In this document: positions 32,966 through 39,214 of the stretch, piece after piece
Position numbering within the stretch: position 1 is the first letter of the stretch
Layout of the letters: each line of letters begins with the position of its first letter
Source of the DNA: Maricaulis sp048270095
Lineage (GTDB): Bacteria; Pseudomonadota; Alphaproteobacteria; Caulobacterales; Maricaulaceae
Reading direction: 5' to 3'
NCBI RefSeq assembly: GCF_048270095.1
Contig: NZ_JBLWTL010000016.1
Coordinates: 1 to 64,000, forward strand
Length of the DNA stretch: 64,000 bases
Notes under the pieces: model-generated
What the model was told of the DNA's origin: nothing
Seen by the model: the letters and a program-made list of their open reading frames with translations, nothing else
Databases searched by the model: none
Program-made: the position numbers and the translations under genes

Positions 32966-33661
32966 GGCGCCACGCTAGATGATCTATCACCGTCAGTCAC
33001 CTCAATAGGGCGCAGCTCTAGTTCGGGCCTGAACTATGCCGCTGTACAACGGCACTACGTGATGTCGCGGGTGACCATGATGGTAGTGCCGATGACTTCA
33101 AGCGGATGCTCAGCGAGTATCACTTCACCGGCAGGGCGCCGCCTAGTGATGCCGTGATCGACGCGCTGAATGAGAAGCCGAAGATATTGGAACGCAAGAC
33201 GGTCGTGGAATGGGTTATCGACTGGTTGCGTGACCTGATCCAGACCTTCGATGAAGGAATGGGGTGGGCGCCGATCCTAGAGTGTCGGAATCCAAAGCCG
33301 ATATCGCCGCTTGGTTTGCGTGTCGGGTCACGGTCGGGGGCACAATTTCAACGGCCGGCTTACTAAGTCACTGATAAACATCAAAATAAAACAGATCAAA
33401 CATCTTTCACCAATTCGGCCTACTGAATTTTATTGTGCGAAAATATCATTCAAAATCAATGAATTAAAGAATTATACACCCGAATTGTAAATTAATTGCT
33501 TGCCAAATAATACCTAATATGAAAGTAATGTTTACGCGTCCTCTTCATTGGGAGGGGGGCCGGGTTGGCGGCTGCGTTGTGGCGGTGGCATTCAGCATCG
33601 CTGCTTAGGTCGCGGTTGAACTTGTTGAACTGAATTATTGGCGGAAGAAGGCGAAGAGCGA
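32966..33661. other. long intergenic stretch of the island with a possible gene remnant
   Basis: 696 bp. Apart from the fragment at 33106-33366 the sequence is AT-rich at 33370-33530 (e.g. TTAAAGAATTATACACC) with no coding character. It may contain promoters for the R-M endonuclease (reading left) and the MarR-like gene. Confidence 0.4.
33106..33366 (+). pseudogene. possible gene remnant
   Basis: A frame reading MLSEYHFTGRAPPSDAVIDA followed by KTVVEWVIDWLRDLIQTFDEGMG has protein-like composition (amphipathic, charged). It continues in frame upstream (GDHDGSADDFKR) with no start or ribosome site, and its last 25 residues are low quality. It may be the tail of a decayed gene. I cannot name the family. 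Confidence 0.3.
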
Positions 33662-34138
33662 ATGGCAACGATGGATGAGTTGGCCAGTTTGCATCTGATT
33701 TTTAATGAAATCAGAGGGGTGGATGCTGATCTCCCAGTCAGTCATCCCGCCGCATTGGTGTTCATAGCTGCACACCAGAAGAAGAATAAGAGCCCACGCG
33801 TGTCCGACATCACAACCGGCCTCGGCATGATGCCATCGTCCGTGACCCGTATGTTGACGAGCCTCGAACGCCGGAAGCTGATCAGTCGTAAGAAGGACCG
33901 TGCTGATGCCCGGACAACGCGAATTTTAATTACCAACCGTGGACTCGAACTGATCGAACGGATGCTCGGTCACGCAACGCCAGAAGCAAACGTTAGTGAC
34001 TGGTCGCCAAGAACCGTTCCGCTGCCCGCCAAAGGCTTTATCATCAAAATTAGTCAGGATCGTGAGGGCCAATTGCAGAGGCTTGAAAGATTGGAAGCCG
34101 AGATGATTTCCCTGAAAGACGATCTGCAAAACGACTAG
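33662..34138 (+). CDS. MarR-like transcriptional regulator
   Basis: 158 residues from MATMDELASLHLIFNEIRG. A winged helix-turn-helix occupies residues about 38-100: RVSDITTGLGMMPSSVTRMLTSLERRKLISRKKDRADARTTRILITNRG. This is the MarR pattern of a recognition helix followed by an Asp/Arg-rich wing. A long C-terminal helix (EGQLQRLERLEAEMISLKDDLQ) may mediate dimerisation. It lies 26 nt upstream of the integrase on the same strand and is a candidate controller of integration or excision. GAAGGCGAAGAG is a weak ribosome site. Confidence 0.78.
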   Translation: MATMDELASLHLIFNEIRGVDADLPVSHPAALVFIAAHQKKNKSPRVSDITTGLGMMPSSVTRMLTSLERRKLISRKKDRADARTTRILITNRGLELIERMLGHATPEANVSDWSPRTVPLPAKGFIIKISQDREGQLQRLERLEAEMISLKDDLQND

Positions 34139-34164
34139 AAATCACGACCAGCCGGACCAACATT

Positions 34165-35277
34165 ATGTCTATTAGAATGCGAAATAACGGATTGCAGATT
34201 GACGTCTCACTGACCACGAATGGGCAGAAAGTTCGCTATAGAGAAACCTTTCACGGCACGATGCCGGCGGCCACGATCCGTGAAGCTGTCATCAAGGCAG
34301 CCCTAATGGAGGGCAAAGACCCTTCGGCGCAAAACGACAATTCGAAGGCCTGCCGAAAGAAATTAAAGAAGAGCAAGAAGAAGTCCAAGGAGGATGCCCG
34401 CACAGAGCTGCCGTTGGAAGCCACCTTGGAGGCCGTGTGGGGCAGATACTGGAAGGGGAACGGGCAGGAAGTGGCTGTCAGATCGCATATGCGGCAGGCC
34501 GTCGAATTCTTTGGACCAGATACGTGCATCCGCACGATCAAGACTGTTGAGGCCGACGAATATATTGATGCCATGAAGGACCGTGGCCTCGCCCCTTCAA
34601 CCATTCGCGGACGGTGTGCAGCCTTATCCAAGATGTTTCGGCATTGCGTGAATCGCGGGCTGCTTAAGGATATGCCATTTTTCGATACGCCACCCGTTGG
34701 TGATAATTCGCGTCATCGCTTTCTGTCTCTCGAAGAAGAGGAAGAATTGTTGACCATCTTGCGTGTGGATTGGGATTGTGGGTTCAAGACCAAGCGGTCA
34801 GATCGGATTGAAGGTTCGATCTATGTCAGTCTTTTTGAATTCCTCCTCGACACCGGTGTTCGCCCAAGTGAAGCGCGTGACGTGAAGATGAAGAATCTGA
34901 ACGGCCGTTTGCTGACTTTGATCCACACCAAGAATACTGTTCGGCGCACAATTCCGTTGACAGTCCGGGCCTTGGCGGCGTTGAAGCGTCTCGCCGAACA
35001 TTTCGGTGATGAACCATTGGCTTGGGCCACGGCTTCGAGGATCACGCGAGGGTGGAATTTCGCTCGCGATCAAATGGGCCTCGCCGGCGACAAGGACTTC
35101 GTGCCGTACTGTCTGCGCCATACCTGTGCCACTCGGTTGTATGACAAAACGAGAGACCTATTGCTGACGAAAGAATGGCTTGGTCACAAGACGATCCAGA
35201 TTACCCTTCGTTATGCCCAGTTGCAGCCCGACGATTTGGAAAAGGCGTGCGATCTTATGCAAGCGCAAGCGGCTTAG
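34165..35277 (+). CDS. int: tyrosine recombinase / site-specific integrase
   Basis: 370 residues. An N-terminal arm-binding-like region is followed by a Lys-rich linker (KKLKKSKKKSK, about 65-75), a SAM-like core-binding domain (90-170) and the catalytic domain. Catalytic residues: Arg233 in TGVRPSEA, Arg318 and His319 in YCLRHTCATR, His341 in WLGHKTI and the nucleophile Tyr350 in LRYAQL. The first residue of box II is Tyr rather than the usual His, as in some relatives. It should recombine GACTTAAAATCTGTCG in tRNA-Leu(UAA). The intron-containing tRNA lies 51 nt downstream on the same strand. Confidence 0.95.
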   Translation: MSIRMRNNGLQIDVSLTTNGQKVRYRETFHGTMPAATIREAVIKAALMEGKDPSAQNDNSKACRKKLKKSKKKSKEDARTELPLEATLEAVWGRYWKGNGQEVAVRSHMRQAVEFFGPDTCIRTIKTVEADEYIDAMKDRGLAPSTIRGRCAALSKMFRHCVNRGLLKDMPFFDTPPVGDNSRHRFLSLEEEEELLTILRVDWDCGFKTKRSDRIEGSIYVSLFEFLLDTGVRPSEARDVKMKNLNGRLLTLIHTKNTVRRTIPLTVRALAALKRLAEHFGDEPLAWATASRITRGWNFARDQMGLAGDKDFVPYCLRHTCATRLYDKTRDLLLTKEWLGHKTIQITLRYAQLQPDDLEKACDLMQAQAA

Positions 35278-35328
35278 TGAAGCTTCTTTTTGCTATGATC
35301 GTCGGCATGATATAGCCATCGCATATGT

Positions 35329-35635
35329 GCGGACGTGGCGGAATTGGTATACGCAACAGACTTAGGCGAAACTTGAGTGCCTGATGGGAAACCGTCAGAG
35401 TAGAACTGATCAAAGTCGGGGAAACCTGTAAGATGGCAATCCCGAGCCAAGCTTCTTTCGAAAGAAAGTTGAAGGTGTAGAGGCCTGATGGTCAGCATCT
35501 AAACCGGGCAGCCGGCATGATGAAGGGAAGGTCCAGACCACAAAGCCGGGTTTCCGGTGGCGGCGAAAGCCGTAGTTGGTAAGAAAATCTGTCGCCCGTA
35601 AGGGATTGAGGGTTCAAGTCCCTCCGTCCGCACCA
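35329..35635 (+). tRNA. tRNA-Leu(UAA) with group I intron, carried by the island
   Basis: Exon 1 is 35329-35363 and exon 2 is 35584-35635. The spliced 87-nt RNA folds as a class II tRNA: acceptor GCGGACG/CGTCCGC, D arm GCGGAATTGGTATACGC, anticodon stem ACAGA/TCTGT with loop CTTAAAA (anticodon UAA), variable stem CCC-GTAA-GGG, T arm GAGGG-TTCAAGT-CCCTC, discriminator A and encoded CCA. Every stem is perfect. It differs from the host tRNA-Leu(UAA) in the acceptor, variable and T arms, so it is not a duplicate of the split gene. Its position next to the integrase and near attR suggests a replacement function. Confidence 0.93.
35364..35583 (+). ncRNA. group I self-splicing intron in the tRNA-Leu(UAA) anticodon
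   Basis: 220 nt, between U34 and A35 of the anticodon. Evidence: 5' exon ends in CTT, whose last U pairs with G (P1: CUU 35361-35363 with GAG 35375-35377); omega-G at 35583; P2 CTGATGG-GAAA-CCGTCAG (35381-35398); P3 CTGAT (35406-35410) with GTCAG (35491-35495); P4 TCGGG (35416-35420) with CCCGA (35441-35445) around GAAA and a CAAT; a GAAGGTGTAGAGG R-type element; AAGGGAAGGTCCAGACC S-type element; P9 CGGC-GAAA-GCCG (35561-35572). Conserved core segments (AAAGTCGGGGAAACC, GGCAATCCCGAGCCAAGC) strongly resemble those of cyanobacterial tRNA-Leu introns. It carries no ORF or homing endonuclease. Confidence 0.92.
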
Positions 35636-35931
35636 CACAAAATAATCGTGCATGACAAGATGAGATCGAACATCGGCCTCTTCGTGTCTTATGCCGAGAT
35701 TGACCCGCTTCAAGCTGCGATTTTCCTTTTGATACGCGGACCACCGCCTTGGTTGTTTCGGACTGACTGCCGTCGGGTCACCGGCACGCCCGAACGGTGA
35801 CCTCATGGCGCTGTCTAGGTCACTGTCCGTGACCCAAAAATTCATGAGACGTCAATTTGTTAGTGCCAAATAATTTTTATATTCAATAGCTTGCTGCAGA
35901 TTAATTTCAAATATGAAATCAATGTGGGATT
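35636..35931. other. right arm of the island, no gene seen
   Basis: 296 bp between the intron-containing tRNA and the attR core. It holds four GGTGACC-related sites (35776-35834) and AT-rich DNA to 35930. No coding frame is credible. Confidence 0.5.
35776..35853. promoter_or_regulatory. cluster of GTGACC sites, right attP arm
   Basis: GGTCACC (35776-35782), GGTGACC (35796-35802), GGTCAC (35818-35823) and GTGACCC (35829-35835), alternating orientation and about 6-16 bp apart. The last unit extends into AATTCATG and GACGTC (to 35853) like the left-arm site at 26680. Candidate arm-type binding sites for the integrase or AlpA. Confidence 0.5.
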
Positions 35932-35947
35932 GACTTAAAATCTGTCG
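35932..35947 (+). other. attR core of the island
   Basis: GACTTAAAATCTGTCG, identical to 26632-26647. The preceding base is T rather than A (left copy), so the exact shared repeat is 16 bp. Confidence 0.9.
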
Positions 35948-35988
35948 ATTGAAAGATCGTGCCGGTTCGAGTCCGGCCGCCCGCACCA
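35932..35988 (+). pseudogene. tRNA-Leu(UAA), 3' half, split by island insertion
   Basis: From the att core onward: variable arm CGATTGAAAGATCG, T arm GCCGG-TTCGAGT-CCGGC (35961-35977), acceptor CGCCCGC (35978-35984), discriminator A and CCA (35986-35988). No promoter-side half precedes it, only island DNA, so it cannot give a tRNA by itself. It is the missing piece of 26603-26647. Confidence 0.93.
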
Positions 35989-36014
35989 GCCTTCGCTGCG
36001 AAGTAGCGAAGGCT
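35988..36014. terminator. hairpin after the tRNA 3' half
   Basis: Perfect 10-bp stem AGCCTTCGCT / AGCGAAGGCT with a 7-nt loop, immediately after the CCA. No T run. It probably ends the original tRNA transcript or belongs to a tRNA-downstream repeat common in alphaproteobacteria. Confidence 0.5.
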
Positions 36015-36208
36015 GTCACGCCATAGCCCAAAGGGCGAAGGCGGACCGCTCGCCATCTCGCAGCTACGGCTGGGCAAGCCTCAACATCCGGTCTGCTCGC
36101 GGAGTGGCGATCCCGCCCGACGCCCGGCACCCTGCGCTCCGCGCCACCACCCTTGAGGCCCGCCGCGCACTGGTGCAGTGTGCCCCTTCACTCAAAGGTC
36201 CCCCAGCC

Positions 36209-37345
36209 ATGCGCCCCTATCTCTTCTCGTTCAAAATCGGCGGTGTGGTTGTTCGCGCCGAGCCGTCCTGGCTGTTTCTGGCGCTTCTGGTCGGGTGGTC
36301 GCTGGCCGTTGGCTTTTTTCCTGATCAGAACGCGGCGCTGGGGACATCGACCTATGTCTTTATGGCCATTTTGGGTGTGTTTGGCCTGACCTTCTCGATC
36401 ATCGCGCATGAACTCTCCCACACGTTTGTCGGCCGTGCGCTCGGCATGCCGATCAATCGCGTCACCCTGTTCATCTTCGGCGGGGCAGCCGAGCTTGAGG
36501 AGGAGCCAAAATCGCCGATGATCGAGCTGGTGATGGCGCTGGCCGGGCCCTTGATGAGCCTGTTTCTCGCCCTCGTCTTCAGCCAGCTGGCCATGCTCGA
36601 TGCTACCGGCGGACCACAGGCGCCGCTCGCCATGGTGCTGGCCTATCTGGGATTGATCAATCTCTTGCTCGGCCTGTTCAACATGTTGCCGGCCTTTCCG
36701 CTCGATGGCGGCCGTGTCCTGCGGGCCATTCTATGGCTGCTGGGCGGTGACCGGCGCAAGGCGACGCGCTGGGCCAGTCTGGCCGGGGAGGGGTTTGCGG
36801 TCTTCTTCATTATCTCAGGCATCTATCTGTTGATCGCCACCGGCTCGCTGGCCGGGCTGTGGTGGATCGTGATCGGCTTCTTCCTGCGCAGCGCGGCGAA
36901 ATCCTCACGGGTCGAGCTGGAGACGCGGCTCGCGCTGGGCGATATCAGGGTGATTGATCTGGTGGCGCCGGGTATCGAGACTGCTGATGCCGGGATGACG
37001 GTGGCCGATTTCATCGCCGGCAAGCTGGTGCGCCATCACCGTGACTGGTTTGCCGTCACCGATGGCGAGCGGCTGGTGGGCCGGGCCGGACTGGCGGAAG
37101 CCCGGGCCGTGCCGGTTGACGCGCGCGCCAGCACCCGATTGTCGGCCATCGCGGTCAAGCCGGGTGCGAATGAGCTCCTGCCGGCTCACGCGGGCGCCGA
37201 CCGCGCCTTTGCCCAGATGCAGAAGCATCATTTGCTGCGCGTCTATCTGGTCGACGGCGAGCGTTTTGCCGGCACGCTGTCGATGGCGGATCTGCTGGAA
37301 TATGCGCGCCTGCGCAATTTGTTCGCCGATGCGAAACTGGGCTGA
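36209..37345 (+). CDS. M50-family site-2-type protease with CBS domains
   Basis: 378 residues from MRPYLFSFKIGGVVVRAEPSWLF. Multi-pass membrane protein with the active-site AHELSHTFVG motif (HExxH) in a transmembrane helix and the second ligand motif NMLPAFPLDGGRVLRA (NxxPxxPLDGG). About six transmembrane helices occupy the first 230 residues, then a cytosolic pair of CBS-like regions. This is the SpoIVFB-like group of intramembrane proteases; the substrate is unknown. The ATG was chosen at 36209 because upstream codons overlap tRNA-related sequence. It converges with the chemoreceptor gene; a hairpin lies between them. Confidence 0.9.
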   Translation: MRPYLFSFKIGGVVVRAEPSWLFLALLVGWSLAVGFFPDQNAALGTSTYVFMAILGVFGLTFSIIAHELSHTFVGRALGMPINRVTLFIFGGAAELEEEPKSPMIELVMALAGPLMSLFLALVFSQLAMLDATGGPQAPLAMVLAYLGLINLLLGLFNMLPAFPLDGGRVLRAILWLLGGDRRKATRWASLAGEGFAVFFIISGIYLLIATGSLAGLWWIVIGFFLRSAAKSSRVELETRLALGDIRVIDLVAPGIETADAGMTVADFIAGKLVRHHRDWFAVTDGERLVGRAGLAEARAVPVDARASTRLSAIAVKPGANELLPAHAGADRAFAQMQKHHLLRVYLVDGERFAGTLSMADLLEYARLRNLFADAKLG

Positions 37346-37346
37346 T

Positions 37347-37375
37347 GCCCGGCGCTGATTGTCTCAGCGCCGGGC
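37347..37375. terminator. hairpin between M50 protease and chemoreceptor
   Basis: Perfect 12-bp stem GCCCGGCGCTGA / TCAGCGCCGGGC with a 5-nt loop, one base after the M50 stop. No U run; likely a bidirectional terminator for the convergent genes. Confidence 0.6.
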
Positions 37376-37381
37376 CAGGCC

Positions 37382-38869
37382 CTAGCCCATCGCTTGCGAG
37401 GCCTGGCGCACATTGCGGGTCGCTGCGTCGATGCTGCGGCTGGCATTGGCGATTTCGCGAATGCCCGAGGTTATCTGATCCACGCCGACCGCGACCTCCT
37501 GCATATTGCCGGAGATTTCCCGGGTGACGCAGGATTGTTCCTCGACGGCGCTGGCGACCGAGGAGGCCACTTCATCGATTTCCGAAATCGTCTTGCTGAT
37601 CGAGGCGATCGCGTCGACCGCGTCCTGGGTCGCCTTCTGGACGTGAGCGATCTGGCTGGCAATCCCGTCGGTCGCCTTGGCCGTCTGATTGGCCAGGCCT
37701 TTCACCTCCGAAGCGACCACCGCAAACCCCTTGCCCGCTTCACCCGCACGGGCGGCTTCGATCGTGGCGTTGAGGGCGAGCAGATTGGTCTGTTCGGAAA
37801 TATCATTGATCAGCGAGATGACTTCATTGATCCGCGCGGCAGATTCCGCCAGCCCGCCCATGACGCCGCTGGTTTGCGTGGCCATGTTGACCGCATTGCG
37901 GGTGATCTCGGTGGCACGCACGAGCTGGCTGCCGATCTCATTGGCCGACGCGGCCATTTCCTCAATGCCCGCAGCGATAGACTGGACTGAGGCGGAGGTC
38001 TGTTCCGAGGTGGATGAGACCGTCGTCGCCTGGCCAGCGGCCTGGGTGACGCTGGCGGCAATCCCGTCGAGGTCGGAATCAATGCTCTTCTGCGCGGCCG
38101 CACGCTGGTGGCGCAGCTCGACCTGGGCCGTGATGTCGGTCGCGAATTTGATCACACGATAGACAGCACCATTCATGTCGCGGATCGGATTATAGGTGGC
38201 CTGGATCCAGACCTCCCGTCCGCCCTTGCCGATGCGCAGGAATTCAGCGGATTGAAATTGACCGGCCCGCAGCTCGTCCCAGAACTTCCGGTAGGCATCG
38301 GTGTCACGCTCATCAACCGGGACAAAAATTGAGTGATGCTTGCCGGCGATCTCATTGAGCGGATAGCCCATGGCGCCGAGAAAATTCTCATTGGCGGTCA
38401 GAATAGTGCCATCGAGTTCGAACTCGATCACGGCTTGCGAATTATGGATCGCGTCGATCTGTCCCTGGGCATGCGCCGCGTCGAGTTTTTGCTGGGTTAT
38501 ATCGGTCGCGAATTTGACGACTTTGCAGACCTTTCCTGCGCGGTCGAGAACGGGATTATAGCTGGCCTGGATCCAGATTTCCTTGCCGCCCTTGGCGATA
38601 CGCCTGAATTCGGCAGCGTTGAACTCGCCCTTTGCCAGATTCGCCCAGAATTGGCGGTAGGCCGGGGACGCCCGCTCGGCCGGGTCGACAAACAGGCTGT
38701 GATGCTGGCCGCTGATTTCCGCGAGGCTATACCCCATGGCGTCGAGAAAATTGGCATTCGCGGTGAGAATGGTCCCGTCCGGCTTGAACTCGATAATGGC
38801 CTGGGATCGGCCCAGGGCTTCAAGCGTGGCACTGGCAGTGCCGCCGCCGGGATTGAATACGGATTTCAT
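37382..38869 (-). CDS. soluble methyl-accepting chemotaxis protein, PAS-PAS-MA (BdlA-like)
   Basis: 495 residues from MKSVFNPGGGTASATLEALG. Two nearly identical PAS domains come first (residues about 20-140 and 140-260; each contains TxLTANxNFLxAMGY, YRQFWANL-type and EIWIQASYNPxxDxxGKVxKVVKFATDIT). The MCP signalling domain follows (about 290-490) with the hairpin-tip sequence EISEQTNLLALNATIEAARAGEAGKGFAVVASEVKGLA. No transmembrane helix, so it is cytoplasmic, as in BdlA or Aer-type sensors, probably sensing redox or energy state through PAS. The next C-terminal residues show no pentapeptide tether. It has no chemotaxis neighbours. The ATG at 38869 follows GGGGGAG. Confidence 0.88.
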   Translation of the reverse strand: MKSVFNPGGGTASATLEALGRSQAIIEFKPDGTILTANANFLDAMGYSLAEISGQHHSLFVDPAERASPAYRQFWANLAKGEFNAAEFRRIAKGGKEIWIQASYNPVLDRAGKVCKVVKFATDITQQKLDAAHAQGQIDAIHNSQAVIEFELDGTILTANENFLGAMGYPLNEIAGKHHSIFVPVDERDTDAYRKFWDELRAGQFQSAEFLRIGKGGREVWIQATYNPIRDMNGAVYRVIKFATDITAQVELRHQRAAAQKSIDSDLDGIAASVTQAAGQATTVSSTSEQTSASVQSIAAGIEEMAASANEIGSQLVRATEITRNAVNMATQTSGVMGGLAESAARINEVISLINDISEQTNLLALNATIEAARAGEAGKGFAVVASEVKGLANQTAKATDGIASQIAHVQKATQDAVDAIASISKTISEIDEVASSVASAVEEQSCVTREISGNMQEVAVGVDQITSGIREIANASRSIDAATRNVRQASQAMG

Positions 38870-39214
38870 GACTGGCTCCCCCGAATGCCGCCCCCAAAAC
38901 GGGCAGGCAGGCGGGGAAAATGCATCAAGCAAGGTTAACGGAACGCTACGTCCCGGACGATGGTCTTTTCGTAAGGCTTTATAATTGTGAGGAAAAACAC
39001 CCGTAACATGTGTTAATGCCATCGCTCTCGCGTGGCGTGTGGTCGACCGCTCCGCATAACCCTGTGGTTGTGTTAGACTCTTTGGGGCGCTTGCGGTTGG
39101 CCTGGTTTATGCGCGCCATCGACCCGGTTTCGGCCTGGGGTTCGGGGTCCATTGAGCGGCGCGCCAGACCGCCCGCACCGGGGTGCAGGCGGTCTGGCTC
39201 AAGGCCCGGGCGGA
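38870..39214. other. intergenic region between TonB receptor and chemoreceptor, no gene seen
   Basis: 345 bp. Contains the promoter side of the chemoreceptor (AT-richer part at 38980-39010) and, near the receptor end, a large hairpin described separately. Nothing coding is seen. Confidence 0.5.
39163..39197 (-). terminator. large hairpin downstream of the TonB receptor
   Basis: GCCAGACCGCC (39163-39173) pairs with GGCGGTCTGGC (39187-39197), and inside it GCACC pairs with GGTGC. It is 17 nt after the receptor stop. No T run follows, so Rho independence is unproven. Confidence 0.6.

Larger units (their letters stand above)
26632..35947. mobile_element. 9.3-kb integrative island in the anticodon loop of tRNA-Leu(UAA)
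   Basis: Bounded by direct repeats of GACTTAAAATCTGTCG. Contents from left to right: AlpA-type regulator, candidate HUH Rep, two small unknowns, an operon of an unknown 358-residue protein and a PPP phosphatase, an adenine methylase with a convergent HNH restriction enzyme, a gene remnant, a MarR-like regulator, a tyrosine integrase, and a complete intron-containing tRNA-Leu(UAA). The DNA is visibly AT-richer than both flanks, particularly at 26700-26980, 27900-28250 and 33370-33530. Unlike most tRNA-targeting elements, it does not regenerate the target gene at its boundary; it supplies a whole replacement gene. Confidence 0.93.

Noticed and set aside
35364..35583. Homing endonuclease gene in the intron
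   Set aside because: The intron is only 220 nt and contains no reading frame of useful length.
35499..35744. Minus-strand frame over the intron-containing tRNA
   Set aside because: It is only the antisense of tRNA and intron sequence (contains the GLEPS-type stretch seen when tRNA genes are translated).
26632..35947. A complete prophage
   Set aside because: No capsid, portal, terminase, tail or lysis genes; only integration, regulation, possible replication and cargo functions.
35852..36130. Minus-strand frame over attR and the tRNA 3' half
   Set aside because: The AGLEPARSF-type segment is the reverse translation of the tRNA-Leu T arm and is a well-known artefact.
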